Source of the DNA: Algibacter miyuki
GTDB taxonomy: Bacteria; Bacteroidota; Bacteroidia; Flavobacteriales; Flavobacteriaceae
NCBI RefSeq assembly: GCF_042427745.1
Contig: NZ_JBHMFA010000001.1
Strand: one strand, 5' to 3'
DNA: 64,000 bases
In this document: piece after piece, positions 8,919 through 18,253 of the stretch
Numbering within the stretch: the first letter of the stretch is position 1
Layout of the letters: each line of letters begins with the position of its first letter
The notes under the pieces: generated by a model
What the model saw: only the letters and a program-made list of their open reading frames with translations
What the model was told of the DNA's origin: nothing
Databases searched by the model: none
Made by a program: the position numbers and the translations under genes

Positions 8919-9824
8919 TTATTTCCTAATCACTGTTTTAATCATACTATGATCGGAATTTTTGGAGTGGATTTTCTCGGAGTTTACGATACGTAAATCT
9001 TTAGATACCCAAATATGATCGATGGAAAGTAGCGGTAAACTCCACGGCCAAGTTTCTCTAAATCCATTGCCTTTTTTATCAAAGAAATGAGTGTAATTTT
9101 TTTTAAAACCTTTTAAAAATATAGATTCATAAGGTGCATTAAAATCGCCTAAAACCACCGTGTTTTGGGTGTTTTTAATAATAGAGCTTTCAAACTTAAA
9201 CTCCCAAGCCTTAGGTACATCAAGACTCCCTTGCATATCTACCGAATAAAAATTAACCCCATAGGTATTGAAAGTAATTATAGTAGAACCAAATCTTGAT
9301 ACTTCTTCTTTTACAATATGAATAGGTTGTTTAGAAAAGAGAACAACAAGTTCCTTGTTGCTATAAAAGTAATAATCGGGATACTTTGCTTTTAATTTTT
9401 CGAAATTATTGTTTTTAGATTCACTTAAAACCATAACATCCGGGATACCTCCATTTTCTATAAAAGCTTCTTGCAGGCCATCATCTCTAGAGGCATTCCA
9501 AAATACCACTTCAATATCGGTAGGTTCAACGGGTTCAGTAAAACTGATGCTAAAGCTAGTAAAAAACCAAAATACAGTTAATAATCCCGCGACTATTAAG
9601 TTATATTTTCGTTTTTTCCCAAGAAAAACAGACGCAGCCAAAATAATTAAAATAATAACAGGCAACGGCAACATATAAAACCAAATTGCAAACCTAAACG
9701 TGCAATCTTTAATTACAAAATGTAGTAATAACAAAGCCAAAACCAACAGCACATTTACAATAAATGCGAGTTGTTGTAAAACATTAATTATTATCTTAAA
9801 AGGAACCCTTTTGCTGCCCACCAT
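8919..9824 (-). CDS. Membrane-anchored endonuclease/exonuclease/phosphatase family protein
   Basis: 301 residues. Three hydrophobic helices fill the first ~95 residues, leaving the catalytic domain outside the membrane. EEP motifs are recognisable: VVFWNAS, VMVLSESK (the metal-binding Glu), TVVLGDFNAP, LLSIDHIWVS and NSDHSMI. This fold hydrolyses phosphodiesters in nucleic acids, lipids or inositol phosphates, and the substrate here is unknown. The 5' end overlaps the upstream lipoprotein gene by 34 bases, so the two are probably co-transcribed and co-translated with the CYTH gene further upstream. Confidence 0.85.
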   Translation of the reverse strand: MVGSKRVPFKIIINVLQQLAFIVNVLLVLALLLLHFVIKDCTFRFAIWFYMLPLPVIILIILAASVFLGKKRKYNLIVAGLLTVFWFFTSFSISFTEPVEPTDIEVVFWNASRDDGLQEAFIENGGIPDVMVLSESKNNNFEKLKAKYPDYYFYSNKELVVLFSKQPIHIVKEEVSRFGSTIITFNTYGVNFYSVDMQGSLDVPKAWEFKFESSIIKNTQNTVVLGDFNAPYESIFLKGFKKNYTHFFDKKGNGFRETWPWSLPLLSIDHIWVSKDLRIVNSEKIHSKNSDHSMIKTVIRK

Positions 9825-10324
9825 GGATGTATTTCAATTTTTAATTGTCCTGCCTCAACCATAGGATCTGCATTTGCTAAACTATCGGCCATTTTTTTTG
9901 TTGGTACATTATAAATGGTAACCTCTCTAATATCACCATCGCTACCAAAAGGACCCGAAATATCAGCATACCCCATAGCATACATTTTAGACAGATGTTC
10001 TAAATGTGCTGATTGTAAACGAGCACTTTCCTCCTCGTTTTGCGTGTGTATAGGACCTTGCTTTAAGAACGCCATAAAATATTGTTGCATCACTATGGTA
10101 TCTTGCGTTTCAGGATCTATATAATCCATTACTTTAAAACCTTTAGAGACCAATGCTTCTTTAATTTGTTTTGCTGTCTTTTTCACCTCTTTTACAGGCA
10201 CTTCAACCTTAAGGGTGTCTTTAACAACAACTGTTTCTTCTGTAGTTGATTTCTCTTTTTTTGAATCGTTATTACACGACCATAATACAAAAACACTTAA
10301 AACAGATAGTATTACATTTTTCAT
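9791..10324 (-). CDS. YciI-domain lipoprotein
   Basis: 177 residues. Lipobox VLWSC with Cys17, then a charged Lys/Glu-rich linker (EKSTTEETVVVKDTLKVEVP). A YciI-like ferredoxin-fold domain follows: YFMAFLKQGP ... LEHLSKMYAMGYADISGPFGSDGDIREVTIY ... ADPMVEAGQLKIEIHPWWAAKG. The 'ADPMVEAG' and 'HPWW' blocks are the signature of YCII-related proteins. Cytosolic YciI members act on muconolactone-like or chlorinated substrates, and a lipoprotein version is less usual. It lies 17 bases after the CYTH gene and overlaps the next gene. Confidence 0.8.
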   Translation of the reverse strand: MKNVILSVLSVFVLWSCNNDSKKEKSTTEETVVVKDTLKVEVPVKEVKKTAKQIKEALVSKGFKVMDYIDPETQDTIVMQQYFMAFLKQGPIHTQNEEESARLQSAHLEHLSKMYAMGYADISGPFGSDGDIREVTIYNVPTKKMADSLANADPMVEAGQLKIEIHPWWAAKGFLLR

Positions 10325-10341
10325 TACAAATAATATTTAAG

Positions 10342-10815
10342 TTATTTATTCCAATTTTTAAAAGGGTGCTTACTGAGTTGCGAGTTATAATAAGCTACTG
10401 TTCCTGTAACTTCTTCGCCTAGCCAATCGGGAATTTCAAAAGTTTCATCTTCGGCGCTTAACTCAACTTCCGCAACTATCAAACCAGCGTTATCGCCATA
10501 AAACTCATCGACTTCAAAAATATGCTTTCCTAGTTTGACTTCAAAACGTGTTTTATCAATAATGGACGGTTCGCATAATTCTAAAAGCGCTTCGGCTTCA
10601 TGCTTCGGAATTTCCTTTTCCCACTCAAAACGAGACATGCCTGTTTTAGACGATGCTCCCTTAATGGTTAAAAAACCTTGTTCTCCTTTCAACCTCACCC
10701 GAACCGTTCTCGACTTATCCGTATTTAAAAATCCTTGACTAATACGCGTTTTTTTAAAAGCGGCTGCCCTAAAATCTTCCGATGTTACTAAAAATTTACG
10801 TTCTATCTCAATCAT
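10342..10815 (-). CDS. CYTH-domain protein (triphosphate tunnel metalloenzyme)
   Basis: 157 residues. The N-terminal MIEIERKFLV is the ExExK motif (Glu3, Glu5, Lys7) that coordinates metal-bound triphosphate in CYTH enzymes. Further tunnel strands follow: TVRVRLKGEQGFLTIKG, MSRFEWEKEIP, RFEVKLGKHIFEVDEFYG and LIVAEVELSAEDE. Bacterial homologues of this short type are usually tripolyphosphatases. Adenylate cyclase or thiamine triphosphatase activity is possible but not indicated. It is first in a three-gene minus-strand run and divergent from dinB. Confidence 0.9.
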   Translation of the reverse strand: MIEIERKFLVTSEDFRAAAFKKTRISQGFLNTDKSRTVRVRLKGEQGFLTIKGASSKTGMSRFEWEKEIPKHEAEALLELCEPSIIDKTRFEVKLGKHIFEVDEFYGDNAGLIVAEVELSAEDETFEIPDWLGEEVTGTVAYYNSQLSKHPFKNWNK

Positions 10816-10897
10816 GACATATTCCGCGAAAGCGAAAATTTTTTAAAAATATTAAGTTTAGGAATCCTCCCTAATTTGGAATTGATAAATTTACGCT

Positions 10898-11995
10898 ATG
10901 TTAACCGAACTACCAATAAGAAAAATAATTCATGTCGATATGGATGCTTTTTATGCATCGGTGGCACAGTTGGACAATCCGGATTTAAAAGGAAAAGCTA
11001 TTGCTGTTGGTGGCATTGGAAGACGTGGCGTGATAAGTGCTGCCAGTTACGAGGCTCGAAAATTTGGTGTAAAAAGTGCCATGTCGGGAAGTTTAGCTGT
11101 TAAATTATGCCCAGAACTCATTTTTGTTAAAACCGATTTTGAACGCTACACCTCCATTTCGAAAAAAATTAGAAGTATTTTTCTAGATTATACCGATTTG
11201 GTGGAACCACTTTCTTTAGATGAAGCTTACCTCGATGTTACGGTGAATAAAAAAGGCAACCCAAGCGCCTCGAAAATTGCCGAAGAAATTAGAGAACGCA
11301 TTTATAAGGAAGTTGGTTTAACCGCTTCCGCAGGAATATCCATTAATAAATTTGTAGCCAAAGTAGCTAGTGATTACAACAAGCCTAACGGACAAAAAAC
11401 AGTGAATCCTGAAGAGGTGATTCCGTTTTTGGAAACCTTAGAAATTAGAAAGTTTTATGGCGTTGGTAAAGTTACAGCCGAAAAAATGTATCAAAAAGGC
11501 ATTTTTACAGGGTTGGACTTAAAAGGAAAGTCGCTCGAATTTTTAGATACGCATTTTGGTAAATCGGGTCGTTACTATTACAATGTGGTTCGCGGCATTC
11601 ATAACAGTGAGGTGAAACCCAACCGCATTAGAAAAAGTTTGGCCGCCGAACAAACCTTTAGCGAAAATTTATCTTCGGAAGTTTTTATGATGGAAAAATT
11701 AGAACTCATTGCTGAAGAAATCTCTAAACGACTAACAAAAAACAAGGTCTCTGGAAAAACCATTACTTTAAAAATAAAATATAGCGACTTTACCCTGCAA
11801 ACCCGAAGTAAAACCTTGCCTTATTTTATTAGTGATAAGCACCTTATTTTAGATACGGCAAAAGATTTATTGTATCAGGAAAAAATGACAAATTCGGTAC
11901 GTTTATTAGGTATTTCACTTTCTAATTTAAATACTGAAACCAAAAAAGTTCCAGATCAAAAAAGTGTTAGTGTACAGCTTAAATTCGGATTCTAA
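10898..11995 (+). CDS. dinB: DNA polymerase IV
   Basis: Y-family translesion polymerase, 365 residues. IIHVDMDAFYASV (Asp14) and LSLDEAYLDV (Asp108, Glu109) are the palm catalytic residues. KSAMSGSLAVKLCPELIFV forms part of the fingers, FYGVGKVTAEKM is the helix-hairpin-helix thumb, and the little finger follows (RKSLAAEQTF ... VRLLGISLSNL). The protein ends without an obvious beta-clamp QL-LF peptide beyond VQLKFGF, which itself resembles a C-terminal clamp-binding motif. A possible promoter element (TAAATTTA, 10886-10893) ends 4 bases before the ATG. Confidence 0.95.
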   Translation: MLTELPIRKIIHVDMDAFYASVAQLDNPDLKGKAIAVGGIGRRGVISAASYEARKFGVKSAMSGSLAVKLCPELIFVKTDFERYTSISKKIRSIFLDYTDLVEPLSLDEAYLDVTVNKKGNPSASKIAEEIRERIYKEVGLTASAGISINKFVAKVASDYNKPNGQKTVNPEEVIPFLETLEIRKFYGVGKVTAEKMYQKGIFTGLDLKGKSLEFLDTHFGKSGRYYYNVVRGIHNSEVKPNRIRKSLAAEQTFSENLSSEVFMMEKLELIAEEISKRLTKNKVSGKTITLKIKYSDFTLQTRSKTLPYFISDKHLILDTAKDLLYQEKMTNSVRLLGISLSNLNTETKKVPDQKSVSVQLKFGF

Positions 11996-12095
11996 TTTCC
12001 CTAAAGGCTGCATCCAAAAAAGCTAAATTTTAACTTTTATAATAAGTTTTCTGGTACTTTCCTATAGAATTCTTCTTCAAATCCTTCAAAACATC

Positions 12096-12131
12096 ACGGT
12101 ATTCTTATTTAGATTGATTAAGAATAACCGT
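12096..12131. repeat. Imperfect inverted repeat between dinB and the TonB receptor
   Basis: Arms ACGGTATTCTTA (12096-12107) and TAAGAATAACCGT (12119-12131), pairing over 12 positions with one bulged base, and an 11-base loop. It lies about 100 bases after dinB and 100 bases before the consensus promoter of the receptor. No T tract follows. It could be an operator or an mRNA hairpin. Confidence 0.5.
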
Positions 12132-12228
12132 AAAATTCTAATAAATCAATAATTTTAGCCCTTTAAAATTTAACAATAATCACAATAACTATTGATACGA
12201 TAAATTATCAATAAATCCCTTGTTCTTA

Positions 12229-12259
12229 TTTGGACTGAATACAAATAAGATTAATTTTG
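12229..12259 (+). promoter_or_regulatory. Consensus promoter of the TonB receptor/DUF4374 pair
   Basis: TTTG (12229-12232), 19 bases, TAATTTTG (12252-12259): a full match to the Bacteroidetes sigma-A consensus. The predicted start near 12265 leaves only about nine bases before the ATG at 12274. It also rules out the upstream in-frame TTG at 12220 as the start codon. Confidence 0.75.
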
Positions 12260-12273
12260 TTAAAAAATTATTC

Positions 12274-14700
12274 ATGGTTTCAGTTAAAACATTGGTATCC
12301 TTTTTATTGTTCACTTTAAGCTTTTCAGCTTTTACCCAAAACGGAGATATCTATGGTAACGTAAAGTTCGACAATAACGAAGTTGTTTTAGGGGCTTACA
12401 TTATGCTTAATGGCACATCTATAAAAAAAGAAACCAACTCTGGCGTAAATGGTGAGTTTTACTTCAAAAATGTGCCTTACGGAACTTACAGCATTCAATT
12501 TCATTCTCTAGACGCTAAAGTAAAAACGATTAACGTTACACTCGATTCCAATAAAAAAGTGGTTACTGCGATTTTAGCATTCACAAAACAACAAGATTTA
12601 CAGGAGATTCGTGTTAATGGAAAAACAGAAAAAGTCAAAAAAGAAACCCAAGGTTTTGCTGTAAACATTGTAGAAACTAAAGAAGCTAGCCTTAGAAATA
12701 TTCAAACTAACGAATTACTAAACACCACTGTTGGTGTTAAAATTCGCCAAAACGGTGGTTTAGGCTCGCATGTACAATACACTTTAAATGGACTGTCTGG
12801 TGGCTCTGTTCGTATTTTTATTGACGGCATTCCTATTTCAATGTATGGGTCTTCTTTTAGCTTAAACAGTATCCCGCCGTCAATGATTAAAAATATTGAA
12901 GTTTACAAAGGGGTAATTCCAGGACATTTGGCAGACGATGCTTTGGGTGGGGCTATTAATGTTGTACTACATAAAGGAACAAAAACTCATTTTAACGCCT
13001 CGGTTTCTTATGGCTCTTTTAATACCATACAAACAAGTTTAAATGGTTTGTATCGTTTTGAAAAATCTGGTTTTACCGTAAAAGCATCTGCATTTCATAA
13101 TTATTCTGATAATGATTATAAGGTTTGGGGTGGCCAAGTTATGGATATCGCCCAAAATGGACGTCAAACTCCCATTACAGCTAGAAGATTTTACGATGCT
13201 TACAAGTCTACAGGTGGCATGGCACAAATTGGTTATACCGATGTAAAGTGGGCCGACCAATTTTTAATAGGCTTTACAGGTTCTGAGGATTACAAGGAAA
13301 TTCAACATGGGGCTTTTATGACGCTGCATCCTTATAAAGGACGATTTAGCGAAACAGATGCCAAACTAGCTAATTTAACATACCAAAAAAAGGATCTTTT
13401 TACTGAAGGTTTCGATGTAAATGTAACTGGTTTATACGGAAAGAGAACCACGGTAGTTAACGATACTGTAGCTGCCGCTTATACTTGGAAAGGAGAACGG
13501 TTAGTTGGTTTTGATGGAGAATTTCTTGACTATACTTGGGGTTCTCAACAAGAAGGTGGGCCAACTTTAAATACTACAAAAAGAAATGTGGCTTCAATAA
13601 GAACTGGACTGTCTTATAAAATTAACAACAATCATAAAGTATTAGTAAACCACATATATAGTGGTCTTGATAGAGAAGATAGTGATGAAATGAAATCGCT
13701 TTTAGAAAACACTTTTAAACAAACTAGTGATTTATATAAGAATATTTACTCCTTAAGTTATGAACTAAATACTTTTGAAAACAAACTAAAGCTTAATATT
13801 TTCGGGAAACACTACCGTCAAAACGTATTAAATACAATGCCTGTGTTTAATAATGACAACACTGAAGTTATAGATGAAGTTTTTAAAAGCGATACAGACT
13901 TTAACGGATATGGCTTTGCGGCTTCTTATGCGATTGTTCCAAAAATTATTCTATTAACTTCCGCAGAAAAGGCTGTCCGATTACCTAATGAAACTGAAGT
14001 TTTTGGTGATGTTGCTGGTAATGTTGAAGCTAATTTAGATGTTCAAGCTGAAGTTAGCGATAATTACAATTTCGGGTTCCGATTCGGTAAATTTCATATT
14101 GAAAAACATGCTTTCACTATTTCAACCAATTTTTTCACTCGAAACATTGAAAACTTAATTGGTTTTGCTTCAAATGCCGATAGAATTATAGAGAGTAGTG
14201 ACGAACTTGTTCATTATGATAATTTTGATGAAGGCACAACATCAAAAGGTGTTGAAGCAGAAATAAACTACAGTTACAATAACAACTTAGGGTTTAATTT
14301 TAATTTTTCGCGGTTAACATTAGAGTCTAAAAACAGAGCTGGTAATATCGTTGATATACCTAATACACCATTATTTACCATGAATTCTGGTTTACGGTAT
14401 TCTATTAAGAACTTTCTTCAAAAAGAATCTCGTTTAAACTTATTTTACAACACCTATTTCACAGAAGAATTCTCTTATATCATGAGTCAAGGCACCAATG
14501 TTTCTGGTCTTGATGCCTTTTTAGTACCCACTCAATTTATCCAAGATTTAGGACTGAGTTATACCTTCCCAAAGGAAAATTTTGTGGTGAGTTTCGATGC
14601 TAAAAACATCTTTAACAAAGCGGCTTACGATAACCAATCAATACAAAAACCGGGGAGAGCGTTTTACTTAAAACTAAATTATACAATAAATAAATTTTAA
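12274..14700 (+). CDS. TonB-dependent receptor with carboxypeptidase-like N-terminus (iron/siderophore type)
   Basis: Outer-membrane receptor of 808 residues from the ATG at 12274, which gives a clean signal peptide (VSVKTLVSFLLFTLSFSAFTQ). Residues ~25-100 form a carboxypeptidase regulatory-like domain (IYGNVKFDNNEVVLGAYIML). The plug follows (NTTVGVKIRQNGGLGSHVQYTLNGLSGGSVRIFIDG, VYKGVIPGHLADDALGGAINV). The 22-strand barrel ends in GRAFYLKLNYTINKF, with a terminal Phe. It is followed 34 bases later by a DUF4374-type lipoprotein, a pairing I associate with siderophore or iron uptake. The substrate is inferred, not seen. Confidence 0.92.
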   Translation: MVSVKTLVSFLLFTLSFSAFTQNGDIYGNVKFDNNEVVLGAYIMLNGTSIKKETNSGVNGEFYFKNVPYGTYSIQFHSLDAKVKTINVTLDSNKKVVTAILAFTKQQDLQEIRVNGKTEKVKKETQGFAVNIVETKEASLRNIQTNELLNTTVGVKIRQNGGLGSHVQYTLNGLSGGSVRIFIDGIPISMYGSSFSLNSIPPSMIKNIEVYKGVIPGHLADDALGGAINVVLHKGTKTHFNASVSYGSFNTIQTSLNGLYRFEKSGFTVKASAFHNYSDNDYKVWGGQVMDIAQNGRQTPITARRFYDAYKSTGGMAQIGYTDVKWADQFLIGFTGSEDYKEIQHGAFMTLHPYKGRFSETDAKLANLTYQKKDLFTEGFDVNVTGLYGKRTTVVNDTVAAAYTWKGERLVGFDGEFLDYTWGSQQEGGPTLNTTKRNVASIRTGLSYKINNNHKVLVNHIYSGLDREDSDEMKSLLENTFKQTSDLYKNIYSLSYELNTFENKLKLNIFGKHYRQNVLNTMPVFNNDNTEVIDEVFKSDTDFNGYGFAASYAIVPKIILLTSAEKAVRLPNETEVFGDVAGNVEANLDVQAEVSDNYNFGFRFGKFHIEKHAFTISTNFFTRNIENLIGFASNADRIIESSDELVHYDNFDEGTTSKGVEAEINYSYNNNLGFNFNFSRLTLESKNRAGNIVDIPNTPLFTMNSGLRYSIKNFLQKESRLNLFYNTYFTEEFSYIMSQGTNVSGLDAFLVPTQFIQDLGLSYTFPKENFVVSFDAKNIFNKAAYDNQSIQKPGRAFYLKLNYTINKF

Positions 14701-14734
14701 TTTTTTAATACAAATACAATAAACACAACTTGAT

Positions 14735-16096
14735 ATGAAACGAAATTTTTTAACTTTAAAAACACTTGCCTTATTTACAACCATTGGTTTAATGACAGCT
14801 TGTAGCAGCGACGACGACAATGGTGTTGACATAGAAATACCCGAACAGTCTGAAAGATGGATAACAGTTACTGGCGCTAGAATGGGAACAGACCCAGGAG
14901 ATGGTAACGGAGGTACATTAATATACGCTATTAGTAATGACGATGCAAAAGACCCAGAAATAGTAGTAGATGTTTTCAATAATGGTTTTGTAGCACCTTC
15001 TAACAGAACGGCTAGATTACAAGCTTCAGAAGATGGTAACACCATATTTAACATTAGTTATGCAGGAGATACTGGTGGTAACTATACTAAATATACTGTA
15101 GGAGGTGGTCAAAATTTTATACAAACAGGGTCTGAACTAAGTATAGTACCTTATGTTGGAACTGCTCCAAGATGGATAAAATTATTTGATGGAGACCAAA
15201 CAGGGTCTGCTGTGTATGTATCAACAGAGCACCAAATTGATGATAACGACACTCCAGAAGATGTAACCGATGATACTTATATCCGTACAGAAGCTACCAT
15301 AGGTGTGGTTTCCTTCGATTTAGTAAATTCTTCAGTTAACAATTTTAAAGAGCTTAGTATCCCTTTAAGCGCAGAAGAAGAAGCTGCAGGTTATTACTTC
15401 TCTAGAATTGATATGCCAACTTTAAATGCTGCCGGTGATAAATTATATATTAGTGGTCGTTTAAGTAAAGTTGACCCTACCACTGCATTAAGTGATAGTG
15501 GTTATGATATTTTAGGTTCTAAAACTATTGTATTAGATTACCCTACATTATCAAATCCAAAAGTTATTACTTCTACAGTTGGTTACGGAAACACCAATGG
15601 TTACCGTAGTATTAATTCTTTTGAATATAACGGTAGCGTTTACCAAGCTAATCAAGGCGATCCAAACGGTTCTCATATCTTAAAAATTGGTTCAAATAAT
15701 GAATATGATAATTCTTATGTATTTAGCTTAGACGATGCTTTAGGTGTAGAAGACGCTTATATTGTTGCTTGGAGACCAGCTTCAAATGGAAAAGCAGTTG
15801 TAGCTTACGAACATGCAGGATCTGCAACAGGACCAGCAAATAAAACACAAGGCTTTTTTGCTTTAGTTGATTTAAACGCTAAAACAGCAACAAAACTGGA
15901 TGCCATTCCTTCAAGCGAAGATTTATATTTATACCAATACCAAGGTTTTGCTATCTATGAAAACGAAGTATATTTAACCGTAGCGCCAATTGGCCAAGAC
16001 GGAAATATTTATGTTGTTGATACCGAAACTGGGAATGTTACTAAAGGTGCTCAATTAAAAAATGCAACAGGAAGTCACTTTATTGGAACATTCTAA
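14735..16096 (+). CDS. DUF4374-type lipoprotein, probable partner of the TonB receptor
   Basis: 453 residues. Lipoprotein signal with Cys23 (GLMTACSSDDDNG). The body reads as a beta-propeller: NTIFNISYAGDTGGNYTKYTVGGG, LYISGRLSKVDP and NIYVVDTETGNVTKGAQLKNATG. The layout RWITVTGARMG ... PRWIKLFDGD ... IVAWRPASNGKAVVAYEHAG matches what I recall of DUF4374 proteins, which are encoded next to TonB-dependent siderophore receptors. It probably captures or hands over the ligand at the cell surface. Co-transcribed with the receptor and closed by a strong terminator. Confidence 0.75.
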   Translation: MKRNFLTLKTLALFTTIGLMTACSSDDDNGVDIEIPEQSERWITVTGARMGTDPGDGNGGTLIYAISNDDAKDPEIVVDVFNNGFVAPSNRTARLQASEDGNTIFNISYAGDTGGNYTKYTVGGGQNFIQTGSELSIVPYVGTAPRWIKLFDGDQTGSAVYVSTEHQIDDNDTPEDVTDDTYIRTEATIGVVSFDLVNSSVNNFKELSIPLSAEEEAAGYYFSRIDMPTLNAAGDKLYISGRLSKVDPTTALSDSGYDILGSKTIVLDYPTLSNPKVITSTVGYGNTNGYRSINSFEYNGSVYQANQGDPNGSHILKIGSNNEYDNSYVFSLDDALGVEDAYIVAWRPASNGKAVVAYEHAGSATGPANKTQGFFALVDLNAKTATKLDAIPSSEDLYLYQYQGFAIYENEVYLTVAPIGQDGNIYVVDTETGNVTKGAQLKNATGSHFIGTF

Positions 16097-16123
16097 TAAC
16101 AACCAATAAATACCAATCCTAAC

Positions 16124-16164
16124 AAAAAAAGCTCCAATAGATTTAAATCTATTGGAGCTTTTTT
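16124..16164. terminator. Bidirectional intrinsic terminator
   Basis: A 28-bp perfect palindrome (GCTCCAATAGATTT / AAATCTATTGGAGC, 16131-16158) flanked by A7 on the left and a T run on the right. It serves the plus-strand lipoprotein gene and the convergent pyk operon. Confidence 0.92.
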
Positions 16165-16197
16165 AATATATAAAACTTTTATAACTGGTATATTCTA

Positions 16198-17640
16198 TTA
16201 AAGATTACATGTTGTAATTTCTGAAACTCTTAAAGAGTTTACCATACCTTTATCTTGAATTGGCATAGCCGCTAAACTAATTACCATATCTCCAACTTCT
16301 AAATACCCTTGCTTACATGCAATAGCATTCACGTCTTCGATAGTTTCATCAGTACTAACAAACTTATCGTAATAAAATGCACGAACACCCCAAAGTAAAC
16401 TCAAACGCGTTAAAATACGTTTATTAGAAGTAAATACTAATATATGACATGATGGTCTCCAAGCAGAAATTTGAAATGCTGTATAACCACTATTTGTTAA
16501 CGTAGAAATTGCACTCGCGTCAATTTCATTTGCCATAAGGGCTGCATGATAACAAATCGCTTTTGTAATATATCTATTGGTTCTAATATGTGGTGGTAAT
16601 TGTGGTACTTTAATTAATTCAGAATCTTCAACATTCTTTAAAATGTTGCTCATTTGTCTAATAACTTGTACTGGATATTTACCAACTGAAGTTTCACCAG
16701 AAAGCATTACAGCATCAGCACCGTCCATAACAGAATTGGCAACATCATTTACTTCAGCTCTTGTTGGCGTTAAACTATCAATCATAGTTTCCATCATTTG
16801 CGTCGCAATAATAACTGGAATTCTAGCTTTTTTAGCACGTAACACCAATTGCTTTTGGATTAACGGTACTTCTTCAGCAGGAACCTCAACACCTAAATCA
16901 CCACGAGCTACCATAATACCATCACAATGCGTAACAATTTTATCGATATTCTCTACAGCTTCTGGCTTTTCAATTTTTGCTATAATAGGAATTTTATGTG
17001 CACTATGTTTTGCAATTAAATCACGTAACTGCATTAAATCTTCTGCATGACGCACGAATGACAAGGCCATCCAATCTACATCTTGGCTAATAGCGAAAAT
17101 AGCATCTTCAATATCTTTCTCTGTAAGTGCAGGTTGAGATATGTTTGTATTCGGAAGGTTTACACCTTTTTTAGATTTTAATGGGCCACCTTGAACAACT
17201 TTGGTTAAAACCTCATTTTCCCCATTTGTAGAAACCACTTCAAAAAGTAGTTTTCCATCATCTAAAAGTACTCGTTCTCCAGGTTTAGCATCTTGTGGAA
17301 ATCTATCATAAGTCATGTAAACACGCTCTTTATTTCCAACAAAACGTTCTCCTGTAGCAAAAATAATTTCATCACCTGGGTTTACAAATACATCATCTTC
17401 CATAACTCCTACACGAAGTTTTGGTCCTTGTAAATCGGCTAAAATTGCAGCTGTAAAACCGAACTCTTCGTTCAATTCACGTATCATAGTGATACGTTCT
17501 GCAACATCTTTATAATCGGCATGAGAAAAGTTAATTCTAAATACATTAACACCTTCTTCAAGCATGCCCTTTAATACTTCTTTTGTGCTTGTAGCGGGGC
17601 CTAGGGTTGCTACTATTTTGGTTTTTTTTCTTGTTGACAT
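16198..17640 (-). CDS. pyk: Pyruvate kinase
   Basis: Phosphoenolpyruvate + ADP to pyruvate + ATP, last step of glycolysis. 480 residues. Family landmarks: KIVATLGPATS, VFRINFSHADY, ILADLQGPKLRVG, IIAKIEKPEAVENI (catalytic Lys), GIMVARGDLGVEVP, VIIATQMMETM and DGADAVMLSGETSVGKYP. The C-terminal regulatory domain is present. The ATG overlaps the stop of the IPExxxVDY gene by one base. That small gene, rnc, fabF and acpP precede it, a common flavobacterial order. Confidence 0.98.
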   Translation of the reverse strand: MSTRKKTKIVATLGPATSTKEVLKGMLEEGVNVFRINFSHADYKDVAERITMIRELNEEFGFTAAILADLQGPKLRVGVMEDDVFVNPGDEIIFATGERFVGNKERVYMTYDRFPQDAKPGERVLLDDGKLLFEVVSTNGENEVLTKVVQGGPLKSKKGVNLPNTNISQPALTEKDIEDAIFAISQDVDWMALSFVRHAEDLMQLRDLIAKHSAHKIPIIAKIEKPEAVENIDKIVTHCDGIMVARGDLGVEVPAEEVPLIQKQLVLRAKKARIPVIIATQMMETMIDSLTPTRAEVNDVANSVMDGADAVMLSGETSVGKYPVQVIRQMSNILKNVEDSELIKVPQLPPHIRTNRYITKAICYHAALMANEIDASAISTLTNSGYTAFQISAWRPSCHILVFTSNKRILTRLSLLWGVRAFYYDKFVSTDETIEDVNAIACKQGYLEVGDMVISLAAMPIQDKGMVNSLRVSEITTCNL

Positions 17641-18125
17641 TAGCTAAATATTAAATTGTCTTTTGATTTTAAATCATTCGCATCAACGCTGTAAGCTGTT
17701 GCAATTTGAGGAATCTCCAATATACTATCTAAAATATATTTTTCTTTACTTAAACTGAACTCGTTTTCTATTTTCAAAAAATAGTTAACGCGCTTATACT
17801 CTGGTATCAAATGAGTTATTCTTGTTATTTTTTCTTGGTTTTCGAATAAAGATTCAAAGGTTGCTTGCTGAAAACTCTCTGTTTTGCAAGTGTTTGAAAC
17901 TAAACTCCAGGTTGTAAGTTGCTTTTCATCTTCCCATTCAAATATTGAATAAGCCGACTGTCCGTTATCAAAATCTAAATCTTTTGATCTACGAGCAAGC
18001 CTTGTTTTTAAATATTTATTAATAAGATAGGCCAAACGATAGTCCTCAAGCGTACAATGAATTGCGATTAACGAATATGAAATATCGTCAAAAACATCAT
18101 CAAGTATCAGTTTATGCACAGCCAT
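17640..18125 (-). CDS. IPExxxVDY family protein
   Basis: 161-residue cytosolic protein typical of Flavobacteriia. The family's naming motif appears as IPEYKRVNY (Asn in place of Asp), followed by FLKIENE. No catalytic residues are recognisable and the function is unknown. The conserved position between rnc and pyk and a one-base overlap with pyk suggest translational coupling to pyruvate kinase. A role in adjusting central metabolism would be guesswork. Confidence 0.85.
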   Translation of the reverse strand: MAVHKLILDDVFDDISYSLIAIHCTLEDYRLAYLINKYLKTRLARRSKDLDFDNGQSAYSIFEWEDEKQLTTWSLVSNTCKTESFQQATFESLFENQEKITRITHLIPEYKRVNYFLKIENEFSLSKEKYILDSILEIPQIATAYSVDANDLKSKDNLIFS

Positions 18126-18253
18126 AACTTACTTTTAATATTTGTAAATATAATATTTATAACAATCACTAGAGACATCTTTTAGTGAATCTTAACAAGA
18201 ATAGCCACTAAAACGTTATAGTACTCGTTTTTTATCGAATGTGTAAAATTAGT

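Noticed and set aside
12220..12273. TTG-initiated extension of the TonB receptor
   Set aside because: The extension overlaps the consensus promoter and hides the signal peptide; the ATG at 12274 fits better.
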